A DNA stretch of 64,000 nucleotides, taken from contig NZ_QFRW01000054.1 of assembly GCF_003265355.1 (NCBI RefSeq), positions 67,631-131,630 on the forward strand, in the 5' to 3' direction. Under the pieces are notes generated by a model. That model had not been told where the DNA came from. It did no database searches and saw nothing but the letters and a program-made list of their open reading frames with translations. The stretch comes from Glycomyces dulcitolivorans. Its GTDB lineage: Bacteria > Actinomycetota > Actinomycetes > Mycobacteriales > Micromonosporaceae. Position 1 is the stretch's first letter. Each line of letters starts with the position of its first letter. Made by a program: the position numbers and the translations under genes. This document shows positions 34,737 to 42,881 of this stretch, in pieces.

Positions 34737-35518
34737 CGGGCCTCCTTGGACGCGGTGCGGGAGGCCCGCTGCGCCACCACGTTGTCGGCGGCGCCCGTGA
34801 TCGCCGCGATGATGTCCTCAGTGGATACGGTGCGGGCGTCGAAGACGCCGTTGTTGCGGCCCAGGCGCAGGACGGCGACGCGGTCGGCGACGGCCCGCAC
34901 GTCCTCCATGTTGTGGCTGATCATGACCACGCCGAGTCCCTTGTCCCGCAAACGTTCCACGAGGTTGAGCACTTCGGCGGTCTGGGCCACGCCGAGGGCC
35001 GCGGTCGGCTCGTCGAGGATGACGACCTTCGGGTCGCCCAGGAGCGAGCGCGCGATCGCGACGGTCTGGCGCTGCCCGCCCGAGAGGGACGCGATCGGCA
35101 CGCTCAGGGTCGGGATCTTCGCGGAGAGCTGGCGCAGCAGCTCCCAGGAGCGCTTCTCCATCGCGACGTCGTCGAGGAGGAACGGCCGCAGCTCGCGGCC
35201 GAGGAACAGGTTCGCCTTCACGTCGAGGTTCTCGCACAGCGCGAGGTCCTGGAACACGGTCGCGATGCCGAGGGCGTGGACCTGCGTCGGCGATTCGAGC
35301 CGCACTTCCCTGCCCTCGAAGCGGATCGCGCCGGCGTCGGGCGGGTGGACGCCCGCGAGGACCTTCACGAGCGTGGACTTCCCGGCGCCGTTGTCGCCGA
35401 CGATCGCGACGACCTCCCCCTCGCCGACGTCGAGGTCGACGTCGGCGAGGGCGGCGACCGCACCGAAGCTCTTGGAGATCCCCCGCAGCGACAGCACCGG
35501 GGACTCTGGATCAGTCAT
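34733..35518 (-). CDS. Sugar ABC transporter ATP-binding protein
   Basis: A 261-aa single-domain ABC ATPase. Walker A GDNGAGKST, Q-loop region, signature LSGGQRQ, Walker B VVILDEPT and the switch His in MISHNMED are all present. Many sugar importers of this type have a fused two-domain ATPase; this is the one-domain form (as in FrcA), so it would work as a homodimer. It energises the permease at 33498-34736 and is cotranscribed after the binding protein. Confidence 0.93.
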   Translation of the reverse strand: MTDPESPVLSLRGISKSFGAVAALADVDLDVGEGEVVAIVGDNGAGKSTLVKVLAGVHPPDAGAIRFEGREVRLESPTQVHALGIATVFQDLALCENLDVKANLFLGRELRPFLLDDVAMEKRSWELLRQLSAKIPTLSVPIASLSGGQRQTVAIARSLLGDPKVVILDEPTAALGVAQTAEVLNLVERLRDKGLGVVMISHNMEDVRAVADRVAVLRLGRNNGVFDARTVSTEDIIAAITGAADNVVAQRASRTASKEAR

Positions 35519-35544
35519 GGTCGGATTCCTTCAGCGACAAGCGG

Positions 35545-36603
35545 TTACGAGATGCCGAGCGCGGCGCAGGCGTCGGCGTACTCGGTCGTGCAGACGTCCT
35601 CGGGCGCGAGCACGCCGTCGGGGCCGAAGATCACCTCGGCGAGGTTCTCCTGGGTGACCACGGTCGGCTCGAACAGCTGCGACGGGGTGTCGAACAGGTC
35701 GTGCGTCGCCTCGGGCTCCTCGCCCTGCATGAGCTGGTACGCGACCTCGGCGGCGGCCTCGGCGACGATCCGGATCGGCTTGGAGATGGTGTTGTACTGG
35801 TCGCCGGCGACGATCCGCTGGATCGCGGCCAGCTCGGCGTCGTTCCCGGTGACCGGCGGGACGTCGGCGTCGGCGGCCTTGAACGCGGCGATCGCGCCGC
35901 CGCCGGTGCCGTCGTTCGCGGCGACGACGCCCGCGATCTGCCCGTCGAACTGGGCGATCTGGCCGCTGACCCACTGCTGCGCGTCCTCGGGCGCCCAGTC
36001 GGGGGTGTCGTACTCGGCGAGCAGCTCGTACCCGGAGTCGTCGACCGCGTTGTGGATGCCCTGCTTGATGAGTCCGGCCGCGGCGTCGGTCGGCGAGCCG
36101 TTGACCTGGAGGATGCCGCCTTCGGCGCCCGTGGCGTCGAGGTGGTCGACGAGCGACTGCCCGATCGCCTCCCCGATGGCCTCGTTGTCGAAGGAGATGT
36201 AGAAGTCGGCGGGCTTGTCGGGGATGGGACGGTCGTAGGCGACGACCTTGACGCCCTGGGACTGCGCGGTCTGCACGATCGTGGCCGCGGCCGTGGAGTC
36301 GACCGGGTCGATCACGAGCACCTCGGCTCCTTGCGCGATCGCCGAGTTCGCCTGCTGCTGCTGGAGAGCGGCGTCGGAGTCGGCGTTCTGGTAGATGACC
36401 TCGCAGTCGGCGCAGAGCTCGGCCATCTTCTGCTCGAAGAGCGGGGCGTCGTACTGCTCGTAGCGGGTCGAGGCGAGGTCGGGCATGAGGAAGGCGACCG
36501 TGCCGGCGCCGCCGTCTCCCCCGGCGTCGCCGGGCTCCTCGGCGCAGGCCGCGAGGGCGGCCAGGGCGAGCACGCCGGTGAGGGCGGCTGCGAGTCTCTT
36601 CAT
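35545..36603 (-). CDS. Sugar ABC transporter substrate-binding lipoprotein (XylF-like)
   Basis: A 352-aa exported lipoprotein: signal peptide with lipobox LAAC near residue 20, then a Peripla_BP_4 fold (VAFLMPDLASTRYEQYDAPLF, GAEVLVIDPVDSTAAATIV, VAYDRPIPDKPADFYISFDN, VAANDGTGGGAIAAF, PPVTGNDAELAAIQRIVAGDQY). The motifs are those of the D-xylose/pentose cluster of binding proteins. It is the first gene of the operon and probably the most abundant product. Expression is probably controlled by the divergent DeoR gene. Confidence 0.92.
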   Translation of the reverse strand: MKRLAAALTGVLALAALAACAEEPGDAGGDGGAGTVAFLMPDLASTRYEQYDAPLFEQKMAELCADCEVIYQNADSDAALQQQQANSAIAQGAEVLVIDPVDSTAAATIVQTAQSQGVKVVAYDRPIPDKPADFYISFDNEAIGEAIGQSLVDHLDATGAEGGILQVNGSPTDAAAGLIKQGIHNAVDDSGYELLAEYDTPDWAPEDAQQWVSGQIAQFDGQIAGVVAANDGTGGGAIAAFKAADADVPPVTGNDAELAAIQRIVAGDQYNTISKPIRIVAEAAAEVAYQLMQGEEPEATHDLFDTPSQLFEPTVVTQENLAEVIFGPDGVLAPEDVCTTEYADACAALGIS

Positions 36604-36879
36604 CGACGACTCCTTTGTCGGTTCCCTAGCGGGAGGGGTTGCTGTGACAAGCGTGACCGTAAACCCGCACCGCCCCGGATGTCACTACCGCGCGAGAATC
36701 GAACACTCCCGGTGTTGAAAGGGAACGCATTGATGTGTTAAGAAGGTCTCCAGTCGCACACCACGAAGGTCGATCCCCGTCACGCGGGATACCGGGAAAC
36801 GCTGCTCACGCGGCCCGGTCCCGCCGTCCGCCGCGACGGCGGGGATTGTTCACTTCACACGGAACGAACAGAGGTCGAG
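36604..36879. promoter_or_regulatory. Divergent promoter region with two candidate DeoR operators
   Basis: The 276-bp gap between the binding-protein and DeoR genes holds AACAC-TCCCG-GTGTT (36702-36716, perfect 5-5-5) and AACGCA-TTGA-TGTGTT (36724-36739, one mismatch). Both share the AACRCA/TGYGTT half-site, and their proximity suggests cooperative binding of the regulator. Confidence 0.6.
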
Positions 36880-37683
36880 ATGGCGCCGGAACCCGATCCC
36901 GCAGGCGAGGGGGGCCGCGCCCCGCGCGCCCGGCGCGAACTGATCAGGACCAGGGTGGTCGACGAGGGCTTCGTCCGCATCGAGCAGCTCGCCGCCGACC
37001 TCGGCGTCACGACCATGACGATCCGCCGCGACCTCGACTACCTCCAGCGCGAGGGCTGGCTGCGGAAAGTGCGCGGCGGGGCGACCGCGCAGCCGTCGAC
37101 GGCGTTCCACGGCGACGTGCGGCACCGCATGGGCGCCATGGCCGAAGCGAAGGAGACGATCGCACGGGCGGCGCTGCGCCTGGTCAAACCGGGGCAGTCG
37201 ATCCTCTTGGACGAGAGCACGACCGCGCTCGCCCTCGCCGAGCTGCTGCCCGAGCGCGCGCCGCTCACGGTGATCACGTACTTCGGGCCGGTGATCCAGA
37301 CCCTGGCCGGGAGCCCGGGGATCGAGCTGATCTCCTTGGGCGGCACGTACTACCCGGCGTACGACGCGTTCCTCGGTCTGCGCACTGTGGACTCGGTTTC
37401 GAGCCTGCACGCGGACGTGCTGTTCGCCTCGACGACGGCGATCACGCGCGGCAGCTGCTACCACCAGTCGCCGGAGACCGTGGCGGTCAAGCGCGCCTTG
37501 ATGGAGGCCTGCGACAAGCGGGTGCTCCTGGTGGACCACACCAAGTTCCAGCGCCGCGGCCTCTACCAGCTCGCGCCGGTGGCGGCCTTCGACGCGGTCA
37601 TCGTCGACCCGGACATCCCGGCCCCGCGACTGGAGGAGCTCCAGTCGAAGTCCCCGAAAGTCCTTGTCGCCCCGCGGGAGTGA
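36880..37683 (+). CDS. DeoR/GlpR-family transcriptional regulator
   Basis: A 267-aa DeoR regulator. The N-terminal HTH (VRIEQLAADLGVTTMTIRRDLDYLQREGWLRKVRGGA) is followed by a sugar-phosphate-binding domain (LVKPGQSILLDESTTALALAELL, ..., VDHTKFQRRGLYQLAP). The family normally represses carbohydrate operons and is released by a phosphorylated sugar. It is divergent from the importer/kinase operon, so that operon is its expected target, and its inducer probably comes from one of the FGGY kinases. Confidence 0.9.
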   Translation: MAPEPDPAGEGGRAPRARRELIRTRVVDEGFVRIEQLAADLGVTTMTIRRDLDYLQREGWLRKVRGGATAQPSTAFHGDVRHRMGAMAEAKETIARAALRLVKPGQSILLDESTTALALAELLPERAPLTVITYFGPVIQTLAGSPGIELISLGGTYYPAYDAFLGLRTVDSVSSLHADVLFASTTAITRGSCYHQSPETVAVKRALMEACDKRVLLVDHTKFQRRGLYQLAPVAAFDAVIVDPDIPAPRLEELQSKSPKVLVAPRE

Positions 37684-37699
37684 CCCGCCGCGGGAGTGA

Positions 37700-40474
37700 T
37701 CACCCGAGCCCGGATGCGGCGAGGATGAGCGCGCGGCCGTCGCCGGTGTGGACGGCGACGAGGTCGCCGTCGATCACGGCGTGCTCGAACAGTTCGGCTC
37801 CGGTGCCCTGCACCGGGGTGCGGTCGCCGGTGGCGAGGTCGAGGACGAAGACCTCCCAGTCGGTGCTCATGCCGTCGTAGCCGACGTTCTCGACCACGGC
37901 GCGGCCGCCCTTGGCGGCGAGGACGGCCGAGTACGGCTGGTCCTCGCCCTGGGTGATCTTCCCTTCGAAGTCGACGACTCTCGCTTCGGAGACGGTGTCG
38001 AAGGTCTGGTCGCCGTGGACGATCCCGGTGGGCGAGGTGTACCAGTTCTCCTCGACGGCCCAGTCGATCGAGGGCAGCGTCCACGCCTCAGTGCCGCTCT
38101 GCGTGTCGACGGCGACGGTCTCGTACGTCTCGGCCGTGGAGTTCTCGATCGCGGCGCAGACGAGGTGCTGCCCGCACGGCTTGACCTGCGTGATGGTGTC
38201 GCCCGCTTCGAACGGGAGGCTCCACACCTCGCCGAGGTCCTCAAGGGAGTATCCGGCGAGGACGGCGCGGCCCGGGGAGGCCTCCTCGGAGACCTTGCCG
38301 ACCGCGAGGCCGTCGAAGGCGGTCCACTTCTCGGAGTCGATGGGCAGGTCGCCGGAGGTGATCGACCCGCCGTCACTCGCGTCGCGGACCACGGCGGTGC
38401 CCTCGTACGGGTCGAGGTCGACGACGCGGTTCGCGGCGGCGAGGTTGTCGTACAGCGAGTACGAGTTCGGCGAGACCGCGCCCGCGTACTCGCCGCCGTC
38501 GTTCCAGACGGTCTCGGCGCGGATGCGGTACTCGTCGATCATGAACAGGCCGCTGGGGCCCGTCTTCTTCCACACCTCGTCGCCGGTGGTGAGGTCGATG
38601 CGGATGACGGCGTTGTCGTCCATGCCGGTGCGCTCCTCGACCAGCACGTCGGTGCCGTAGAACGCGAGGTCGTTGCGGTCGATCGTCCACGGCTGCTTCC
38701 ACAGGAACTCGCCGGTGTCGAGGCTGACCGCGGCGCGCATGTCCTGGCCCTCGTCGACGGCCGATCCCTTGGCGTCGATGACGAGGACGTTCCCGACGAT
38801 CATGAGGAACGTCTCGGCCGGCTCCAGCTCGTACTCGTTCGTCCACAGTGCTGTCCCGGCCGAGTCGTAGGCGTTGGCCAGGAGCTTGCCGCCGACGACG
38901 TCGGTGACGACGGCGATCCCGCCGCCGACCGCCACCGCGGCGGCTCCGGCGCTGGTGAGCGACTGCTCGTGGACGACTTCGAGCGCGGTGCCGTCGGTGG
39001 CGGCGTCGCCGGTGATCCCGTCGAGCAGGTCGCCGGAGGTGAGGTCCTCGAACAGGCCCGGCACGTCCCCGCGGGACATCGCGATGACGAGGATGATCAC
39101 GACCGCCATGACGACCGAGGAGGTGATCGAGGCGGCGACCCACCGCCGCGCCTGCTTCTGGATGGAGCCCGCGGTCGGCAATGGTCCAGTGTGGATGGTC
39201 GGGCGGAACGGGAGACTATGCGGGGTCCCGGCCGGCGGCGGGTAGGGCCCGGCCGGGGTCGGCTGCGAGGGCCCGAACTGCGGGCGCGGCTGCGACGTGA
39301 CCGGTTGCGGCGGCAGACTTCCGGCGGGGCTCGGGACCGGGTAGGGCGCGTAGCCGACCTGCGTCACCGGGGTGGTCGCGGGCGGCGTGGTGATCTCGGG
39401 CGCGGTCGTGGCGTGCTGCAGAGCGCCGAAGGCGACCGGGAGTTCGGGCTGCTCGGGCACGGACGGGGCGATGCCGAGCCGGGAGTGGAGGCGGGTCGCG
39501 ACCAGGGGCATGCGGCTGGAGCCGCCGACGAGCAGGAGCGCGCTGAGCTGGGCGGGGTCGACGCCGGCGCGTTCGACGGTGCGGCGGGTCTCGTCGACCG
39601 CGCGGGCGACGAGCGGGTCGGCGAGGCTGGTCAGCTCGTCGCGCGTGAGGTGCAGGCCCATCGGGTTGTGGCCCGGGAGTCCCACGGGCGCAGTAGAGGT
39701 GCGCGAGAGCATCTCCTTGGCGGCGCGCACCTCGCCCCAGAACGCGAGGCGGTCACGCAGATCGGCGGTCGTCTCGGGCTCGCTGAGGCGCTTCCACAGC
39801 TGCGGGTCGCGCCCGGCGATGACGCGGCCGAGGTGGGCGGCGAGCGCCATGTCGATGTCGAGCCCGCCGAGGTCGTCGAGGCCGCCGAACGCGAGGGTGC
39901 GCAGCCCCTGCTCGTCGCGGCGGACGACGGCGACGTCGAAGGTGCCGCCGCCGAAGTCGAAGATCGCGACGGTGCCGCCGAGCGGGACCTCCTGGCCGAG
40001 GACCTCGGCGCAGTAGGTGGCGGCGGCGATCGGCTCGGGCAGGAGCCGGACCCGGCCCATCCCGGCGAGGTCGGCGGCCGCTTCGAGGCGGGCGCGGCGG
40101 ACCGGGCCCCAGTCAGCGGGGTAGGTGAGGACGGTGTCGGTGGGGCGCATGCCGGAGGCGGCGGCCTCTTCGGCGACGCGGCGCAGGCCGGTGGCGAGGA
40201 CCTCCTCGACGGGCAGTTCGCGGTCGCCGAGGAGGACGGTGCCGTCGTCGATGCGGCGCTTGGGATGCGGCTCGAACCGTCCGGGGTCGGCGGCGGCGAG
40301 GCGCTGGGCGTCGCGGCCGGTGTGGAGGGCCCCGTCGGCGTCGAGGAACACGCCGGAGGCGAGGAGCGGGGAGCCGTCGAACAGCAGTGAGCGGGGTTCC
40401 TGCCCGCCGCGGCCGATGACGGCGACTGTGTGGGTGGTGCCGAGGTCGACGGCGAGCCAAACGGGAGCGTGCAC
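37700..40474 (-). CDS. Hsp70-domain, transmembrane, beta-propeller (PQQ-like) fusion protein
   Basis: A 924-aa protein in three parts. Residues 1-350 are an Hsp70/actin-type ATPase: phosphate 1 AVDLGTTHTVAVI (8-20), phosphate 2 IFDFGGGTFDVAVV (171-184) and adenosine motif LLLVGGSSRMPLV (313-325). Next comes a proline-rich linker (about 355-435) and one membrane helix (about 447-466, ASITSSVVMAVVIILVIAM). The rest is an extracytoplasmic propeller with repeated W/D-rich PQQ-like blades (VSLDTGEFLWKQPW, IDLTTGDEVWKKT, VDTQSGTEAWTLP). No Hsp70 substrate-binding domain remains. Such fusions occur in actinobacteria, and a transmembrane sensor role is inferred. It is the last of three genes on the strand, after a terminator. 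Confidence 0.85.
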   Translation of the reverse strand: MHAPVWLAVDLGTTHTVAVIGRGGQEPRSLLFDGSPLLASGVFLDADGALHTGRDAQRLAAADPGRFEPHPKRRIDDGTVLLGDRELPVEEVLATGLRRVAEEAAASGMRPTDTVLTYPADWGPVRRARLEAAADLAGMGRVRLLPEPIAAATYCAEVLGQEVPLGGTVAIFDFGGGTFDVAVVRRDEQGLRTLAFGGLDDLGGLDIDMALAAHLGRVIAGRDPQLWKRLSEPETTADLRDRLAFWGEVRAAKEMLSRTSTAPVGLPGHNPMGLHLTRDELTSLADPLVARAVDETRRTVERAGVDPAQLSALLLVGGSSRMPLVATRLHSRLGIAPSVPEQPELPVAFGALQHATTAPEITTPPATTPVTQVGYAPYPVPSPAGSLPPQPVTSQPRPQFGPSQPTPAGPYPPPAGTPHSLPFRPTIHTGPLPTAGSIQKQARRWVAASITSSVVMAVVIILVIAMSRGDVPGLFEDLTSGDLLDGITGDAATDGTALEVVHEQSLTSAGAAAVAVGGGIAVVTDVVGGKLLANAYDSAGTALWTNEYELEPAETFLMIVGNVLVIDAKGSAVDEGQDMRAAVSLDTGEFLWKQPWTIDRNDLAFYGTDVLVEERTGMDDNAVIRIDLTTGDEVWKKTGPSGLFMIDEYRIRAETVWNDGGEYAGAVSPNSYSLYDNLAAANRVVDLDPYEGTAVVRDASDGGSITSGDLPIDSEKWTAFDGLAVGKVSEEASPGRAVLAGYSLEDLGEVWSLPFEAGDTITQVKPCGQHLVCAAIENSTAETYETVAVDTQSGTEAWTLPSIDWAVEENWYTSPTGIVHGDQTFDTVSEARVVDFEGKITQGEDQPYSAVLAAKGGRAVVENVGYDGMSTDWEVFVLDLATGDRTPVQGTGAELFEHAVIDGDLVAVHTGDGRALILAASGLG

Positions 40475-40626
40475 GGGTCCTACTCACTCGATCGGGGCTG
40501 TGGGGGGATGGGGCCGCGATGGGGCGCGGGACTCCCGCGAGGATACCCGGCGGGACTGACACGGGCCGTGGTGCGGCCGTGCCGGTGCGAAGGCTGAGAC
40601 GCAGGTAAGGGGCGTTTCCGCCCGTA

Positions 40627-40655
40627 CCGGACCCGGCTGCGGGGGCCGGGTCCGG
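40627..40655 (-). terminator. Terminator hairpin after the 263-aa membrane protein gene
   Basis: An 11-bp perfect stem, CCGGACCCGGC / GCCGGGTCCGG, loop TGCGGGG. It begins 10 bases past the stop at 40665 on the minus strand and separates this gene from the Hsp70 fusion gene. Confidence 0.8.
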
Positions 40656-40664
40656 CGGGGCGGT

Positions 40665-41456
40665 TCAGGGCGCGAGCGCGGTCAGGATGACCACTTCGGA
40701 CTCGTCGTGCGGCAGGTACCGGACCCGCACGACCATGCCCGGCTGGACCTGGGGGACGGCGCTGGCGTCCATCGGCTTGCGCTGCTTGAGGTCGAACACG
40801 GACCCGTCGGGGCGGGTGATGCGCAGGTCGATGTCCATGACGGCCCGGTCGCCCTGGATGTCGCCGGTGGGGGTGAGGCCGAGGACGACCGCGCGGCCCT
40901 CGACGCCCTGCTCGGCGATCTGGAGCTGGCGGGGCGTGACCAGGCCCTTCGCGAGCCGGACCCGGTCGAACGCGGCCTGCATCTCGGCCTGCGGGGCGTC
41001 GACGGCGATGACGACGCGGCCGTCGGTGCTGCCGGGCCGGTAGCGGACCGGGAGCATCGCGCCGGGGACGACGGCGGCGAGCTCGGTGATGTCGACGAGG
41101 CTGCGGGCGACGGCCCGGAACGACTGGCCGTCCATGGTGTCGACGTCGAAGAGGATCTCCAGCTGCGGCTGGTCGTTGACCGACAGGCCGGTGCGGGAGA
41201 CCTGGACGACGGTGCCGATCGCGACCGGGGTGTTCTCGAAGCCCTTGGGCACCATGCCCTTCAGCTCGCGCAGCGGTCCGTCGGCGAGGCGGCCGAGCGT
41301 GGCGGTGAACGGGAGGATCGACAGGAGGAGGATCGGGCCGGCCATCCAGCCGTTGACCCACGGGACGGGGCCCTGGCCGGTGAGGCCGACGAGGACGTAG
41401 ACCGCGGTGGCGATGAGGCCGGCGATGATGACGATGACGTTGATGGCCTTGAACAT
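40665..41456 (-). CDS. Membrane-anchored protein, 263 aa
   Basis: Not assigned. Two N-terminal transmembrane helices (INVIVIIAGLIATAVYVLVGL, and WMAGPILLLSILPF) are followed by a soluble beta-rich domain with repeating motifs typical of beta-barrel or SHOCT-less conserved actinobacterial proteins (LEILFDVDTMDGQSFRAVARSL, PGAMLPVRYRPGS, EGRAVVLGLTPTGDIQGDRAVMDIDLRITRP, PGMVVRVRYLPHDES). ATG 41456 is chosen over a start 10 residues earlier for its AAGGA at eight bases. An 18-bp element lies 53 bp upstream of this ATG and is also found at nearly the same distance upstream of the next gene. Confidence 0.6.
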   Translation of the reverse strand: MFKAINVIVIIAGLIATAVYVLVGLTGQGPVPWVNGWMAGPILLLSILPFTATLGRLADGPLRELKGMVPKGFENTPVAIGTVVQVSRTGLSVNDQPQLEILFDVDTMDGQSFRAVARSLVDITELAAVVPGAMLPVRYRPGSTDGRVVIAVDAPQAEMQAAFDRVRLAKGLVTPRQLQIAEQGVEGRAVVLGLTPTGDIQGDRAVMDIDLRITRPDGSVFDLKQRKPMDASAVPQVQPGMVVRVRYLPHDESEVVILTALAP

Positions 41457-41509
41457 TGCGGTGTTCCTTTCTGGGGGACTGTGCATTCAGTCTCGGGTCG
41501 GACCGGCGG

Positions 41510-41527
41510 CTACCGATCACAGGTTTC
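41510..41527 (-). repeat. 18-bp direct repeat, copy 1 (upstream of the 263-aa gene)
   Basis: CTACCGATCACAGGTTTC on the + strand, identical to 42829-42846. It is 53 bp before ATG 41456 and overlaps the last bases of the neighbouring gene's coding end. A shared promoter or activator site is the best explanation. Confidence 0.9.
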
Positions 41528-42773
41528 AGTCGAGGTCGGGTTCGCCGAGGAGGTCGAACTCGCCGAAGACGGCGCGGTCGACCGAGCCGTCGGGGGCGAC
41601 GATGACGAGGTCGCTCTGGAAGATCCCCTCGGCGGGGGCGGCGATGACGACGGTGTAGCCGCCGGGGCCGGTCATGCTGCGGCCCAAGTGGTCCGCGGTG
41701 GCGAGCGAGGCGGTGGCCTGGCCGGTGTCGAGGTCGACGACGGTGAGCGTGAAGTCCTCGCCGCCGGGTGCGGTCCGGTGCTCGATGAGCGCGTGGCCGC
41801 TCGCGGCGCCCGCGGCCGGGGCGGCGGGGAACGCGAGTTCGGCGGCCGACTCCGGGTCGCTGAGCATCCCGGAGATCAGCTGGTCGACGTCGATGTCCCA
41901 CGCGTCGGATACGGTCGTCTGGTCGAGGACGATCCCGGCCTCGTAGTAGACGCGGGTGCCGAGGGCGCGCCGGTCCCCGCCGTCCTCGACCGCGAGCGTG
42001 CTGCCGAGTCCGGCCGCGGCGGCCTGCTCGACGTTCAGGGTGCGCTCCTCGCCGATCGAGGCGCTGGTGGAGGTCATGCCCCCGAACTCGGGGTAGGCGC
42101 CTTCGGCGAAGAGGCGGCCGGTCCAGGCCTCGGCGACGGCCGGGTCGGCGGGGACCGCTTCGAGCGTGTCGAGGGCGATGGAGTGGAAGCCGCCGTCGAC
42201 GTCGAGCGCGATAATGCCCGCCGCGGGGTCGAATCCGTATGCGGCCGTGCCGGAACCGGCGTATTCGAGCCCGGGGACGTCGTCGGTGACGAGGGCGCCG
42301 TCGTCGAGGTCGCGGATCTGGAGGCCGTCCTCGGTCGCGAGGTACGCGTACTCGGCGCCCGCGGCGAGGGCGGCGGCGTCCCATTCGAGTTCGCCGGCGA
42401 GCTTGACGTCCCAGCGCGTCTCGCCGGAGGCGAGGTCGACGGCGGCGAGGCGGGCCTCGAACATGTCGCTGCGCATCTCGTCGATGAGCCCGCCGGAGCC
42501 GGTCCGCTCGTACGGCACCAGCGCGAGACCGTCGGCCGAGAACGCGATGCCGCCGCGCAGCACGACGTCCGGGCCGGACGAGGTGAGGAACTCCCCGAGG
42601 TTCGCGACCGCGAAGACGCCCGCGGTGAGCGCGACCATCCCGAAGAACATGCCGAAGCCGCGGCCGCGACCGCGGCGCTTGGGGACGAGCGGGTGGTCAG
42701 GGGTGCCGTACGGGGAGCTGACCAGCTGCGAGTGGGCCGGGAGCGGGTTGGCCGCGCGGAAGTCTTGGAACAT
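41526..42773 (-). CDS. Membrane-anchored PQQ-like beta-propeller protein
   Basis: A 415-aa protein with a short cytoplasmic N-terminus, a basic stretch (PKRRGRGRGFG), one membrane helix (MFFGMVALTAGVFAVANL, about residues 42-59) and an extracytoplasmic propeller with at least four PQQ-like blades: LAAVDLASGETRWDVKL, YAYLATEDGLQIRDLDDG, GIIALDVDGGFHSIALDT, and LTVVDLDTGQATASL. It lacks an ATPase or catalytic motif, so a binding or sensing role is likely. AAGGAGG precedes ATG 42773. It is divergent from the CHAT operon and shares an 18-bp upstream element with the 263-aa membrane protein gene. Confidence 0.75.
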   Translation of the reverse strand: MFQDFRAANPLPAHSQLVSSPYGTPDHPLVPKRRGRGRGFGMFFGMVALTAGVFAVANLGEFLTSSGPDVVLRGGIAFSADGLALVPYERTGSGGLIDEMRSDMFEARLAAVDLASGETRWDVKLAGELEWDAAALAAGAEYAYLATEDGLQIRDLDDGALVTDDVPGLEYAGSGTAAYGFDPAAGIIALDVDGGFHSIALDTLEAVPADPAVAEAWTGRLFAEGAYPEFGGMTSTSASIGEERTLNVEQAAAAGLGSTLAVEDGGDRRALGTRVYYEAGIVLDQTTVSDAWDIDVDQLISGMLSDPESAAELAFPAAPAAGAASGHALIEHRTAPGGEDFTLTVVDLDTGQATASLATADHLGRSMTGPGGYTVVIAAPAEGIFQSDLVIVAPDGSVDRAVFGEFDLLGEPDLD

Positions 42774-42828
42774 CGGGGCCTCCTTGTGCTGGGTGGGCGA
42801 CGCAGTCAGCGTCGCCCCGCGCGGGCCC

Positions 42829-42846
42829 CTACCGATCACAGGTTTC
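42829..42846 (-). repeat. 18-bp direct repeat, copy 2 (upstream of the propeller gene)
   Basis: The second exact copy of CTACCGATCACAGGTTTC, 55 bp before ATG 42773 and 35 bp before the divergent ATG 42882. It could also affect the CHAT operon. Confidence 0.9.
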
Positions 42847-42881
42847 GCCGGAATTCGTACGGCTCGACTACACTTCGCGGC

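Noticed and set aside
28923..36603. Autoinducer-2 (Lsr) uptake system
   Set aside because: FGGY kinase and ABC importer fit, but no LsrF/LsrG, and DeoR operators and phosphatase/dehydrogenase point elsewhere.
37748..40390. 880-aa open frame opposite the Hsp70-propeller gene
   Set aside because: Low-complexity Val/Gly/Asp/Arg-rich translation, no domain; antisense shadow of a gene with strong motifs.
40707..42881. Upstream part of a 1144-aa frame that leads into the 419-aa gene
   Set aside because: Antisense to two real minus-strand genes; only the part from ATG 42882 is coding.
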